Shown: positions 15,402-24,672, numbered from the stretch's first letter. The stretch is DNA of 64,000 bases from Nonomuraea solani (GCF_900108335.1 NZ_FNVT01000005.1:248001-312000); one strand, 5' to 3'. Notes: generated by a model from the sequence alone, not told the origin. Numbers and translations are program-made.

Positions 15402-16172
15402 GGTGCGATCCTGCCTCACGGAGGCGGGTGGGGCGACGGCGAGGGTTGCCAGGCGGAGGGCGCCGAGCCGTGAACAAGTCATATCCCGCCCCACCGCTCC
15501 CTCACCCCGCCCACCTTTTCCTCGCCCCCGACCAGATGATCTATATGGGCGATCATGAGGAACTCGGCCTCGATCGGAAACAAGCCGCCAAATCCCTGCG
15601 TGCGATGCCACCAAAATGGCGCCGAAGGTATGCACGCTGCCTGGGTCTGCTGAGTCGGGCAGGCGGCCTCGGTTCACTCGCGCAGTGTCACTTGGTAGCG
15701 GTGTCACTTGGCAGGGGCGCGCGCTACCACTTGGCACAGGAGCGCGGTGCCACCTGGCACAGGAGCGCGGTGCCACCTGGCACAGGAGCGCGGTGCCACT
15801 TGGTATTGGATTCGATCGCGCCGTGTCGTGTGGCATCGACTCTCGCGTTCCTCTCCGACCCATCGGCCGCGTTCCTCTCCGGTCCATCGTCGCGCTCTAC
15901 TCCGGTCCATCGGCACGGTGGACGTGATGCCTCTCAGGTCGCGCCCGTCCGGCCCGATCAGACCGGTGGCACGACCACTCGCAGTGTCCCCACACCCGCC
16001 GCCGCGCCGCCCCGTCCCACATACCAGGCCACCGTCCCCGTGCCCCGTCTCCGTGCCCGTCCCCCGTGCCCGTCCCCTTGCCCGTCCCCGTGCCCGTCCC
16101 GGGCCCACATGCCAGGCCTCACGTCCCGGGCCCACATCCCGGCTCAGCAGCCGGCCACAATCGGTGAACCTT
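15402..16172. other. Non-coding stretch with repeats between amidase and CPBP genes
   Basis: No gene is supported here. The left part (15402-15720) is unremarkable apart from a GATGATCTATATGGGCGATC patch near 15533. The right part contains three separate short repeat arrays, including the 23-bp array at 15727 and the CCCGTGCCCGTCC-type array at 16031-16138. Both flanking genes are on the minus strand, so the region contains the amidase promoter and the end of the CPBP transcript. Confidence 0.6.
15727..15808. repeat. 23-bp tandem repeat, three full copies plus a partial
   Basis: The unit begins CCACCTGGCACAGGAGCG and ends CGGTG. Copies at 15727-15749, 15750-15772 and 15773-15795 differ only by one C/T change, and a fourth breaks off after CCACTTGG. 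Such near-identical copies point to recent slippage or unequal crossing over. Confidence 0.85.
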
Positions 16173-16979
16173 CTACGCCACCGTGGCGGGTGGCTGTTCT
16201 GGGGTTGTGTTGTGGTCTGGCTTGGGTCGGTGCATGAGGAGCAGGGTGCTGAGGGTGAACGTGCAGGTCAGGATGATGAGCTGGACGCCGTAGGCAACGG
16301 GCTGGGTGGGGAACAGGTAGTTGCCCGTGTGCAGGCCGAGGTGTACGCCCACCGCCATCCAGACCGTTCCCGTGCGTGCACGCGCCGCCGCGCACGCGAA
16401 CCCGAGCGCCGTCGCGTGGAGCACGTACAGGAGGCGTTCGAGCGGCGTGGTGGCGGGGCTCTGCGAGACGATGTGCATCGCGCCGAAGCCGACCGACACC
16501 ACGATGATCACGGCCCTCGGCGATAACCGGCTCGACAGGGTGTCGAACAGGTGGCCCCGCCACAGCAGCTCCTCCGGGAACGCCTGGCTGAGGAGGGTGA
16601 AGACGACCGCCAGTAGCAAATAGGGCACCTGGGGGGCCAACACCGCCCACGGGACCGTGGTGGCCGCTCCGAGGGCCACCGACAGGGCGCTGGCGGCAAG
16701 CACCGGGACCGCGCCCGCCAGGAGGCCCAGCAGCACGTGTGGTAGCGCGCGCCGGGAGCGGTCTAGACCCACGCCTCGCCAGGGCTGGCGGCCGAGATAG
16801 CGGCGGATGAGGTAGATCAGGCCGAGTGAGGCCAGGGTGATCCCGATCGCGCCGGCCAGCCGGGACAGGGGGTGACCCGGGTCCGGTAGCAGGGTCACGG
16901 GCAGGGTGCCGATGATCACCTGCGCGAACATGGCCGCGATGGTGATCGGCACGGCCAGGAGGGGGTGCGTGGCTTTCAT
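16173..16979 (-). CDS. CPBP-family intramembrane metalloprotease
   Basis: A 268-residue membrane protein with about eight hydrophobic helices and the CPBP (Rce1/abortive infection-type) motifs. E136-E137 lie in PEELLWRG with R141, H169 lies in FGAMHIVSQ, and a further His is in VGVHLGLH. Family members cleave or bind substrates within the membrane, but bacterial roles are mostly unknown. ATG 16979 (MKATHPLLAV) gives a first helix at the N-terminus. An upstream ATG at 17075 would add a 32-residue polar leader. It diverges from the sensor kinase gene. Confidence 0.87.
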   Translation of the reverse strand: MKATHPLLAVPITIAAMFAQVIIGTLPVTLLPDPGHPLSRLAGAIGITLASLGLIYLIRRYLGRQPWRGVGLDRSRRALPHVLLGLLAGAVPVLAASALSVALGAATTVPWAVLAPQVPYLLLAVVFTLLSQAFPEELLWRGHLFDTLSSRLSPRAVIIVVSVGFGAMHIVSQSPATTPLERLLYVLHATALGFACAAARARTGTVWMAVGVHLGLHTGNYLFPTQPVAYGVQLIILTCTFTLSTLLLMHRPKPDHNTTPEQPPATVA

Positions 16980-17034
16980 GGGTCGCAACGCTAGGTAGCC
17001 GGGGGGTTCGGGCGCATCGGACCGTGGGTTGAAC

Positions 17035-17054
17035 TGGTCATGACCTTGGTCATG
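17035..17054. promoter_or_regulatory. Repeated TGGTCATG in the CPBP/kinase divergent promoter
   Basis: TGGTCATG occurs twice with a 12-bp offset, and the first copy is part of the perfect palindrome GGTCATGACC (17036-17045). It lies 50-70 bp before the kinase start. It may be the binding site of the adjacent response regulator, which is unproven. Confidence 0.4.
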
Positions 17055-17104
17055 GGTACCGAGGGAGGATTCCATCTTCCGCGCGGCGAACTAGTGTCGG
17101 AGGC

Positions 17105-18253
17105 ATGCTGCCCCGTCTGGCCTGGCTGCGTAACCCCGATCGGCCGACCCTGTTCAGCGTCGTGTTCTGGGTGGTGCTCGTGGCGACCGGGGTCGGATAC
17201 GCGACCAGGCCGGGCACGATCGGCTACACCATCGCCTTCTGCGTCAACCTGACGCTGGTGGCCGCGCTGTGGCTGGTGCTGTCCTGGCGGCGTACGGACG
17301 GGTGGCGGCGGCCCATCGCAGTGGTGTTCCTGCTGGCCACGTTCGCGCTGGGGCTGACCGGCTCGGCGGAGCTGCACCAACTCCTGACTCTCATCGCCGT
17401 CGCCAACGTGGCGTTCGTCTACGACATGCGCGTCGCCGCCGCCATCATCGGCTGCCTCAGCTTCGCCATCTTCGCCTCCATCGTGCTGGTCTTCGGGCGC
17501 GGGGTGGAGAACGCCATCGCGCAGACCGTCCCGCTCGTCGTGTTCGCCTCGTTCGTCCTGGGCATGACGTCGGCGGTGCTGGAGGCGCGCCGCAGGCGGG
17601 CGGAGGCGCAGCGGCTACTGGCCAGGATCAGGGAGCTGACGGTGGCCGAGGAGCGGGCGCGGATGGGCGCGGAGATGCACGACTCGATCGGCCACCACCT
17701 GACGGTGATCAAGATGGCTCTGGAGAACGCCGAACGCTTCCGCTCCCGCCGCCCCGAGGCCGCCTGGGACGAGGTGCGGCAGGCGAAGGAGACCACGGTC
17801 GAGGCCCTGGCCGACGCCCGCCGCTGGGTCCGCGCGCTGCGCCCGCTCGCCCTCGAGGGGCACGTCAGCAGCGTGGCCCTGGAGCGCCTGGCGGCCTCGT
17901 TCGACGGTACGGGTCTCACGGTGTCCTTCGAGGTGGTGGGCGGCGAACGGCCCCTCGAACCCGACGTGGAGCTCGTCCTCTACCGCGTGCTGCAGGAGGG
18001 TCTGACCAACGCCGTCCGGCACGCCGGCGCCCACCACGTACGCGGGCGGCTCCTCTTCCAGGACGAGCACGTGGTCCTGGAGGTCGCCGACGACGGCACG
18101 GGCCGCGACCACGGCGCGCGCGGCGGCTTCGGCCTCCGCTCCCTCGCCGAACGCGCCCGCGCCGTCGGGGGCACCCTGATCACCGGTGATCGGCCGGACG
18201 GCGGCTTCGAGGTACGCGCCGAGCTCCCCGCCAGAGCGGCCACGGCATCGTGA
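17105..18253 (+). CDS. NarL-family sensor histidine kinase (DesK-like)
   Basis: A 382-residue membrane kinase. Five or six hydrophobic helices span about residues 18-165 with very short external loops. A coiled linker (EARRRRAEAQRLLARIREL) leads to a HisKA_3 dimerisation domain with phosphoacceptor H192 in AEMHDSIGHHLTV. The HATPase domain has NAVRHAG (N box) and a GFGLRSLAERA lid. It phosphorylates the response regulator encoded just downstream. The start ATG has GGAGG upstream. The small external loops suggest sensing of membrane state or a hydrophobic ligand. Confidence 0.93.
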   Translation: MLPRLAWLRNPDRPTLFSVVFWVVLVATGVGYATRPGTIGYTIAFCVNLTLVAALWLVLSWRRTDGWRRPIAVVFLLATFALGLTGSAELHQLLTLIAVANVAFVYDMRVAAAIIGCLSFAIFASIVLVFGRGVENAIAQTVPLVVFASFVLGMTSAVLEARRRRAEAQRLLARIRELTVAEERARMGAEMHDSIGHHLTVIKMALENAERFRSRRPEAAWDEVRQAKETTVEALADARRWVRALRPLALEGHVSSVALERLAASFDGTGLTVSFEVVGGERPLEPDVELVLYRVLQEGLTNAVRHAGAHHVRGRLLFQDEHVVLEVADDGTGRDHGARGGFGLRSLAERARAVGGTLITGDRPDGGFEVRAELPARAATAS

Positions 18254-18325
18254 CGACCATTCCGCCTCCGCCTACTGGCCAACTGGCCCTCTACTTCTGC
18301 CGGTCGGCCACCGGGAGACGGCGCC

Positions 18326-18613
18326 ATGAGCATGCTCAACTCCCGCCGCGCGACCGCCAAAGGCCAGCGCGGAGAGGGCGCCCAGCGCCCCGCCCCATCT
18401 TCAAAGGCCAACGCGAAGAGGACGCCCAGCGCCCCGGCCCCGAGCGCCCGACCATCAAAGATCAGCGCGAAGAGATTGCCCAGCACCCCGCGCCGCCCCA
18501 CCGTCAGAGATCAGAACGAAGAGAACGCCCAGCACCCTGACCGACCGCCTAAGGACAACGCCATGAGGACGCTCAACACGCTGCCGACCGACCGAGCGAA
18601 GGCGGTGTCATGA
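18326..18613 (+). CDS. Repeat-encoded small ORF between kinase and regulator
   Basis: A 95-residue basic, Ser/Pro/Lys-rich frame starts at ATG 18326 with a GGGAGACGG upstream and ends in a TGA overlapping the response-regulator ATG (ATGA). The overlap suggests translational coupling. However, its whole body consists of degenerate DNA repeats and no conserved domain is visible. Another frame across the same array starts with a GTG overlapping the kinase stop. It may be a spacer expanded by repeats rather than a functional protein. Confidence 0.3.
   Translation: MSMLNSRRATAKGQRGEGAQRPAPSSKANAKRTPSAPAPSARPSKISAKRLPSTPRRPTVRDQNEENAQHPDRPPKDNAMRTLNTLPTDRAKAVS
18350..18590. repeat. About five degenerate copies of a ~50-bp unit inside a two-component operon
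   Basis: Copies near 18360, 18405, 18458, 18508 and 18552 share a core close to AAAGGCCAACGCGAAGAGG followed by CGCCCAGC. They fill almost the entire gap between kinase and regulator genes. Confidence 0.75.
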
Positions 18614-19392
18614 GTCGTCCGGTCAGGGTGCTGCTGGTCGACGATCAGGGGCTGATCCGGCAGGGGCTGCGCAAGATGCTGGAGATCGAGGACGGCATCG
18701 AGGTGGTCGGGGAGGCGGCCGACGGCGAGGAGGCCCTGCGCGTGACCGTGGCATGCGCACCCGATGTGGCCCTGGTGGACGCCAGAATGCCCAGGATGGA
18801 CGGCGTCGAGCTCATCTCCCACCTCTCGATCGACCATCCCACCGTCGCGGCGATCGTGCTCAGCACCTTCGACGAGGACGACTACATCTTCGGCGCTCTG
18901 AGGGCCGGAGCCGTCGGCTACCTCCTCAAGGACTGCACCCCTGACGACCTGGTGGACGCCATCCGCCGGGCGGGCCGTGGCGAGACCGTGCTCGCCCCGC
19001 CGGTGGCGGCCCGCCTGGTCGCCGAGATCCGCCGCACCCCCGCCGCCCCGAGCACGCTCCCGAACCAGGAACGACTGTCGGCCAGGGAGTCCGAGGTGGC
19101 CCGTCTGATCGCCGCCGGAGCCACGAACAGGGAGATCGCGGTCCAGTTGGTCATCACCGAGGGCACGGTGAAGAACCACGTCTCCAGCCTGCTCCGCAAG
19201 TTCGGCCTCCGCGACCGCACCCGACTCGCCCTCCACCTCAACGACGACCCAGAAGCCCCGGACGGCTCAAGCGGGCCACGCGACCCGGCCGGCCCGAAGA
19301 GCCCAGACGGCCCGAACGGCCCAGACGGGACAGACGGGACAGACGGCTCAGGCGGCCCAGATGATCCCGGTCCATCCAGCAACGACCGCTAG
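18610..19392 (+). CDS. NarL/FixJ-family response regulator with low-complexity tail
   Basis: The receiver domain (1-120) has DD at 11-12, phosphoacceptor D57 in LVDARMP, T/S in VLSTFD and K107 in YLLKDC. The LuxR-type helix-turn-helix (about 148-210) contains LSARESEVARLIAAG, TNREIA and GTVKNHVSSLLRKF. It is phosphorylated by the upstream kinase and binds DNA as a dimer. A tail of about 45 residues, rich in Asp, Gly and Pro (NGPDGTDGTDGSGG), follows the DNA-binding domain. It is absent from typical members and encoded by short repeats. Confidence 0.93.
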   Translation: MSRPVRVLLVDDQGLIRQGLRKMLEIEDGIEVVGEAADGEEALRVTVACAPDVALVDARMPRMDGVELISHLSIDHPTVAAIVLSTFDEDDYIFGALRAGAVGYLLKDCTPDDLVDAIRRAGRGETVLAPPVAARLVAEIRRTPAAPSTLPNQERLSARESEVARLIAAGATNREIAVQLVITEGTVKNHVSSLLRKFGLRDRTRLALHLNDDPEAPDGSSGPRDPAGPKSPDGPNGPDGTDGTDGSGGPDDPGPSSNDR

Positions 19393-19674
19393 ACGCCTGA
19401 CGAGCGGGGGATCCGTAACGTGCGGAATCGCAGGTTGTCGTCACCGCCCTCACGGGTGACGACCGCCCACACGAATGGCGCCCCAGCGGTGTGTTGCGGC
19501 CGGCATCGCAGTCGCCTCTTACCCCAGGCGCCAGGCCCACCACACGTCGCTCCAAGGCCCACAGAGCGCGCGTCACGGCGGCCCGCCGGGTGTGCCCGGT
19601 GAGCGTCACCCTGGACAGAGCCCGGCCCCGTGCGGCGGATGGACCCTCCCGCGCGAAGCCGTAAAAAAAATAGA
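19393..19674. other. Convergent intergenic space
   Basis: This gap lies between the 3' ends of the response regulator and dnaE. I see no gene. A run of eight A residues (about 19664-19671) sits just beyond the dnaE stop on the template side, but no strong hairpin precedes it. Confidence 0.5.
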
Positions 19675-22600
19675 TCAGAGGTCAGGGCCGAGGAGGTGTT
19701 TGAGGTCGGCGAGGAGCGACGGGGACGGGGTCACGCGCAGCCCGTCGCCCACCCGCAGCACCGTGGTGCGGCCCTCGTCGCGCACCCGCAGGTGCACCTC
19801 CGAAACCCCCGGATGCGCCGTCAGGATCGCCTTCAGCCGCCCCACCACCCCCGGCGTGCACCGCGCCAGCGGCAGGCTCACCAGCAGCGGCCCGCCCGCC
19901 CCCCACGACAGGTCCGGAGCCGTCACCTCCATCGCGACGAGCTTGGCCACGTCCTCCCGCCGGTCGACCCGCCCCTTGACGAACACCAGCGCGTCCTCGG
20001 CCAGAATCGTCGACGACAGCTGGTACGCCGACGGAAAGATCATCACCTCGATCGAGCCCTCCAGGTCCTCCAGCTGGGTCAGCATCCAGGTGTCGCCCTT
20101 CCTGGTGACCTTGCGCTGCAGCCCGCTCAAGATCCCGCCCACCGTCACCACCTGCCCATCGGCCCGGCTCTCGTCCTGCACGGCCGCGATCGAGCAGTCG
20201 GCCCCGGCCGCCAGCACGTGCTCGACCCCGAGCAGCGGATGGTCCGACACGTAGAGCCCGAGCATCTCGCGCTCGAACTGCAGCAGCGTGCCCTTCTCCC
20301 ACTCCCCCGCCGGCACCTTCACGTCGAACGCCTGGTCCGCGAACAGCGAGTCCTGCCCGATGGCCTCGTTGCGCTTGAGGTCGATGACCGCGTCCACGGC
20401 TTGCTCGGCCACCAGCACCAGGCCCTTGCGCGCGTGCCCCAGCGAGTCGAACGCCCCCGCCTTGATCAGCGACTCGATGACGCGCTTGGCGCAGACGACG
20501 GCGGGCACCTTGCGCAGGAAGTCCGTGAAGTCGCCGAAGCGGCCCTTCCGCCTGCGCGCCGCGATGATGCCGTCGACGACGTTGCCGCCCACGTTGCGCA
20601 CCGCCGACAGCCCGAAGCGGATGTCGGTGCCGCGCGGCGTGAAGTCGAAGTCGGAGTCGTTGACGTCCGGCGGGAGCACCTTGATGCCCATGCGGCGGCA
20701 TTCGTTGAGGTAGAGGGCTGATTTGTCCTTGTCGTCCTTGACGGCGGACAGCAGCGCGGCCATGTACGCGGCCGGATGGTTGGCCTTGAGGTAGGCGGTC
20801 CAGTAGGCGATGAGGCCGTAGGCGGCGGTGTGGGCCTTGTTGAAGGCGTAGTCGGAGAACGGCAGCAGAATGTCCCACAACGCCTTGACCGCGCCGTCGG
20901 AGAACCCGTTGTCCTTCATGCCGCGCTCGAAGGAGGCGTACTGCCGGTCGAGCTCCGACTTCTTCTTCTTGCCCATCGCGCGGCGCAGCAGGTCGGCGGC
21001 GCCGAGCGAGTAGCCGGCCACCCGCTGCGCGATGGCCATGACCTGTTCCTGGTAGATGATCAGGCCGTAGGTGGTTTCGAGGATGTCGGCGAGCGGCCGC
21101 TCCAGCTCGGGATGGATCGGCGTGATCTCCTGCCGGCCGTTCTTGCGCAGCGCGTAGTTGGTGTGGGAGTCGGCGCCCATCGGGCCGGGCCGGTAGAGGG
21201 CGAGGGCGGCCGAGATGTCCTCGAAGGCGTCGGGGCGCATGAGGCGCAGCAGCGCGCGGCTGCCGCTCCCGTCCAGTTGGAAGACGCCCAGCGTGTCGCC
21301 CCTGGCCAGCAGGTCGTAGGTCGCGGGGTCGTCGAGGCCCAGCGCGGGCAGGTCGAGCCGCTCCCCCGTGGCCGCCTCGATCATCTTGACGCAGTCGTCC
21401 ATGACGGTGAGGTTGCGCAGGCCCAGGAAGTCCATCTTCAGCAGGCCGAGCGCCTCGCACGTCGGATAGTCGAACTGGGTGATGATCGCGCCGTCGGCGT
21501 CGCGGCGCATGATCGGCACGTGCTCGGTCAGCACCTCGGACGACATGATCACGCCGGCGGCGTGCACGCCGGTCTGCCTGATCAGGCCCTCCAGGCCCCT
21601 GCCGAGGTCCACCGTCGCCTTGACGTCGGCGTCCTCGGCGTAGAGCCTGCGCAGCTCCCCGGCCTCGCCGTGGCGCGGGTGACCCTCGTCGAAGATGACC
21701 GACAGAGGGGCGTCCCTGCCCATGACGGCGGCCGGGAACGCCTTGGTCACCCGGTCGCCCAGCGCGTAGGGGTAGCCCAGGACGCGGCCCGCGTCCTTGA
21801 TGGCGGCCTTCGCCTTGATGGTGCCGAACGTGGCGATCATGGCGACCTTGTCGGCGCCCCATTTCGCGGTCACGTAGCGGATCACGTCGCCGCGCCTGCG
21901 CTCGTCGAAGTCGATGTCGACGTCGGGCATGGAGACGCGCTCGGGGTTGAGGAACCGTTCGAAGATCAGGCCGTGCGCGATGGGGTCGAGGTCGGTGATG
22001 CCCATCGCGTACGCCACCAGCGACCCCGCCGCCGACCCCCGCCCCGGCCCGACCGGGATGCCGTTGGCCTTGGCCCACATGATGAAGTCGGCGACCACGA
22101 GGAAGTAGCTCGGGAAGCCCATCTGCTCGATGACGCCGATCTCGTATTCGGCCTGTTTCCTGCGCCGCTCGTCGTAGCCGCCCGGCCAGCGCCGGTCCAT
22201 GCCCTCCCAGACCGTACGGCGGAAGAACGCGCTCTCCGTCATGCCCTCGGGGACGGGATAGACGGGCATCAGGTTCCTGAACGCGAAGAACCCGGCCGGA
22301 TCCACCCGCTCGGCCACGACCAGCGTGTTGCGGCAGCCCTCGGCCCACAGCTCGGAGGAGTCGGCCGCGCGCATCTCCTCGGCGCTCTTGAGGTAGTAGC
22401 CGGTGCCGTCGAAGCGGAACCGGTCGGGATCGGACAACTGCCTGCCCGTCTGGACGCACAGGAGGGCGTCGTGGGCGGCGGAGTCGGACTCGTGGGTGTA
22501 GTGCGCGTCGTTGGTGACCAGCGGCGGCAGGTTCAGCTCACGGCCGATCCTGATCAGCCCGTCGCGAACACGGCGCTCGATGTCGAGGCCGTGATCCATG

Positions 22601-23172
22601 AGCTCCAGGAAGAAGTCATCCTTGCCGAAGATGTCCTGAAATTTCGCCGCCGCCGCGAGCGCCTCGTCGTACTGCCCGAGCCGCAGCCGCGTCTGCACCT
22701 CGCCCGACGGGCACCCGGTGGTGGCCATGAGCCCCGCGGCGTGCTCGGCGAGAAGCTCGGCGTCCATCCGCGCCCATTTACGGACGAACCCCTCGGTGTA
22801 GGCGCGCGACGACAGCCGCATCAGGTTGTGCAGCCCTGTCTTGTCACGCGCCCAGATCGTCAGGTGGGTGTAGTGACCACCCGCGGAGACGTCGTCCTTG
22901 CGCTGGTAGGGCTCGCCCCACAGCACCGGCCGCCGCTCGTGCCGCGACCCCGGCGCGACATAGGCCTCGATGCCGATGATCGGCTTGATGCCGGCGCCCG
23001 TGGCCTGGCGGTAGAAGTCGTGGGCCCCGTGCAGGTTGCCGTGGTCGGTGATCGCGATCGCCGGCATGCCCAGGCCACCGGCCCGCTCGAACAGCTGCTC
23101 CAGCCGGGCGGCGCCGTCGAGCATCGAGTATTCGGTGTGCACGTGCAGATGGACGAACGAATCGGCCGGCAT
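19675..23172 (-). CDS. dnaE: DNA polymerase III alpha subunit
   Basis: The replicative polymerase catalytic subunit, 1165 residues. An N-terminal PHP domain opens with FVHLHVHTEYSMLDGA and holds ITDHGNLHGA. The C-family palm carries PDVDIDFD with catalytic D417 and D419. A VGPGRGSAAGSLVAY motif comes just before it. Tandem helix-hairpin-helix and OB domains follow (OB near 990-1060). Length and motifs fit the DnaE1 housekeeping form rather than the shorter ImuC/DnaE2 form. GGAGGGAGG precedes the ATG. Catalytic aspartates and PHP histidines are intact. Confidence 0.97.
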   Translation of the reverse strand: MPADSFVHLHVHTEYSMLDGAARLEQLFERAGGLGMPAIAITDHGNLHGAHDFYRQATGAGIKPIIGIEAYVAPGSRHERRPVLWGEPYQRKDDVSAGGHYTHLTIWARDKTGLHNLMRLSSRAYTEGFVRKWARMDAELLAEHAAGLMATTGCPSGEVQTRLRLGQYDEALAAAAKFQDIFGKDDFFLELMDHGLDIERRVRDGLIRIGRELNLPPLVTNDAHYTHESDSAAHDALLCVQTGRQLSDPDRFRFDGTGYYLKSAEEMRAADSSELWAEGCRNTLVVAERVDPAGFFAFRNLMPVYPVPEGMTESAFFRRTVWEGMDRRWPGGYDERRRKQAEYEIGVIEQMGFPSYFLVVADFIMWAKANGIPVGPGRGSAAGSLVAYAMGITDLDPIAHGLIFERFLNPERVSMPDVDIDFDERRRGDVIRYVTAKWGADKVAMIATFGTIKAKAAIKDAGRVLGYPYALGDRVTKAFPAAVMGRDAPLSVIFDEGHPRHGEAGELRRLYAEDADVKATVDLGRGLEGLIRQTGVHAAGVIMSSEVLTEHVPIMRRDADGAIITQFDYPTCEALGLLKMDFLGLRNLTVMDDCVKMIEAATGERLDLPALGLDDPATYDLLARGDTLGVFQLDGSGSRALLRLMRPDAFEDISAALALYRPGPMGADSHTNYALRKNGRQEITPIHPELERPLADILETTYGLIIYQEQVMAIAQRVAGYSLGAADLLRRAMGKKKKSELDRQYASFERGMKDNGFSDGAVKALWDILLPFSDYAFNKAHTAAYGLIAYWTAYLKANHPAAYMAALLSAVKDDKDKSALYLNECRRMGIKVLPPDVNDSDFDFTPRGTDIRFGLSAVRNVGGNVVDGIIAARRRKGRFGDFTDFLRKVPAVVCAKRVIESLIKAGAFDSLGHARKGLVLVAEQAVDAVIDLKRNEAIGQDSLFADQAFDVKVPAGEWEKGTLLQFEREMLGLYVSDHPLLGVEHVLAAGADCSIAAVQDESRADGQVVTVGGILSGLQRKVTRKGDTWMLTQLEDLEGSIEVMIFPSAYQLSSTILAEDALVFVKGRVDRREDVAKLVAMEVTAPDLSWGAGGPLLVSLPLARCTPGVVGRLKAILTAHPGVSEVHLRVRDEGRTTVLRVGDGLRVTPSPSLLADLKHLLGPDL

Positions 23173-23284
23173 GGCGCCTCCCTCCAGAATCTATGTTCGA
23201 CTTTAATCCCTGCCACCGACAATTCCGGAGAGCCCTCGCGCGCGCCGGAAAGCAGGATGATCGACCGCCGCCGATATCCTCGAT

Positions 23285-23299
23285 GTCACCTTAAGTGAC
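23285..23299. promoter_or_regulatory. Inverted repeat before the permease gene
   Basis: GTCAC and GTGAC arms are separated by CTTAA, 15 bp before the permease start and just upstream of its GAGGAGA ribosome binding site. It could be an operator for a nutrient-responsive repressor. No regulator gene adjoins it. Confidence 0.35.
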
Positions 23300-23313
23300 C
23301 GAGGAGACACGCG

Positions 23314-24672
23314 GTGCGCACGCAGACCGACGAGGGATACACGCACGCGCTGGGCAACCGGCAGGTCCAGATGATCGCCATCGGCGGGGCGATCGGCGTG
23401 GGCCTGTTCCTCGGCGCGGGCGGCCGGCTGGCCGCCACCGGGCCCGCGCTCGTGCTCTCCTACGCCGCCGCCGGAATGGCCGCGTTCTTCGTCATGCGGG
23501 CGCTCGGCGAGCTCGTGCTCTACCGTCCGGCGTCGGGCTCGTTCGTCGAGTACGCCGGCGAGTTCATCGGCCCGTGGGCGGCCTTCGCCAGCGGCTGGAT
23601 GTACTGGATCAACTGGGCCTTCACCGGCATCGCCGAACTGACCGCCATCGCCGCGTACATCCACTACTGGGCCCCGGCCTTCCCCGAATGGGGCACGGCC
23701 CTGATCGCCCTCGGTTTCGTGCTGATCGTCAATCTGCTGTCCGTGCGGCTGTTCGGCGAGCTGGAGTTCTGGTTCGCGATGCTCAAGGTCGTCGCGATCT
23801 CGGTCTTCCTGGTCGTGGGCCTGGTGCTGGTGGTCGCGTCGGTCGGCCAGGCGGGCCCGCACAACCTGGTCGCGCACGGCGGCTTCTTCCCTGCCGGGTT
23901 CCCGCTGGTGCTGATGAGCCTGCAGTCGGTGGTGTTCGCGTACGCGTCGATCGAGCTGGTCGGCATCACGGCCGGCGAGACGGCCAGGCCGCACGAGGTC
24001 ATGCCGAAGGCGATCAACGGCGTCGTGTGGCGCATCGCGATCTTCTACGTCGGCTCGGTGCTGCTTCTGGCGATGGTCCTGCCGTGGACGGCGTACCGGG
24101 CGGGCGTCTCCCCGTTCGTGACGGTCTTCTCGGGCCTCGGCGTGCCGTGGGCGGCCGACGCCATGAACCTGGTCGTGATCACCGCCGCGATGTCGTCCTG
24201 CAACTCCGGCCTGTACGCCACCGGCCGCATCCTGCGCTCGATGGCCATGAAACAGGAGGCTCCGGGCTTCACCGGCACGCTCAGCTCACGCCACGTCCCC
24301 ATCGGCGGCATCCTGTTCACGGCGGCCATGTTCCTGGCGGGGGTGGGACTGTTCTACTTCCTGCCCGAACGGGCCTTCAACATCGCCACCGCCGTCGCCT
24401 CCCTGGGCGTGATCACCACCTGGGGCGTGCTGGTCCACTGCCAGACCCGCCTGCGCCGTACGGGCCACCTCTCGGCCTTCCCGATGCCCGGCTCCCCGTA
24501 CACGAACTGGTGCACCCTCGCCTTCCTGGCCCTGGTCGTGCTCCTGATGCCGTTCGCCGACCGCGACCAGCGCGTGGCGTTCTTCCTGATCCCGGCCCTG
24601 GCCGCGGGCATCGCCCTCGGCTGGCTGATCGTACGCCGAAGGCGGCCTGCGCCACGATCATCGGCTGGGTAG
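23314..24672 (+). CDS. APC-family amino acid permease
   Basis: A 452-residue, 12-helix transporter of the amino acid/polyamine/organocation superfamily. The conserved opening LGNRQVQMIAIGGAIGVGLF and the later FAYASIELVGITAGETARP are signatures of the AAT subgroup (asparagine, GABA, proline and aromatic permeases). It imports an amino acid by proton symport, but the substrate cannot be read from sequence. GTG 23314 (MRTQTDEGYTHALGNRQ) has GAGGAGA upstream. The stop lies 39 bp before the SGNH hydrolase, and the two may be cotranscribed. Confidence 0.92.
   Translation: MRTQTDEGYTHALGNRQVQMIAIGGAIGVGLFLGAGGRLAATGPALVLSYAAAGMAAFFVMRALGELVLYRPASGSFVEYAGEFIGPWAAFASGWMYWINWAFTGIAELTAIAAYIHYWAPAFPEWGTALIALGFVLIVNLLSVRLFGELEFWFAMLKVVAISVFLVVGLVLVVASVGQAGPHNLVAHGGFFPAGFPLVLMSLQSVVFAYASIELVGITAGETARPHEVMPKAINGVVWRIAIFYVGSVLLLAMVLPWTAYRAGVSPFVTVFSGLGVPWAADAMNLVVITAAMSSCNSGLYATGRILRSMAMKQEAPGFTGTLSSRHVPIGGILFTAAMFLAGVGLFYFLPERAFNIATAVASLGVITTWGVLVHCQTRLRRTGHLSAFPMPGSPYTNWCTLAFLALVVLLMPFADRDQRVAFFLIPALAAGIALGWLIVRRRRPAPRSSAG

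Noticed and set aside
15727..15808. CRISPR remnant
   Set aside because: The 23-bp copies have no spacers between them and no cas genes are nearby.
15428..16237. A 269-residue plus-strand frame
   Set aside because: It is mostly repeat-derived and overlaps the real CPBP gene antisense.
20776..23298. An 840-residue frame antisense to dnaE
   Set aside because: It mirrors dnaE codon bias and has no family motif. The DnaE motifs are all on the minus strand.
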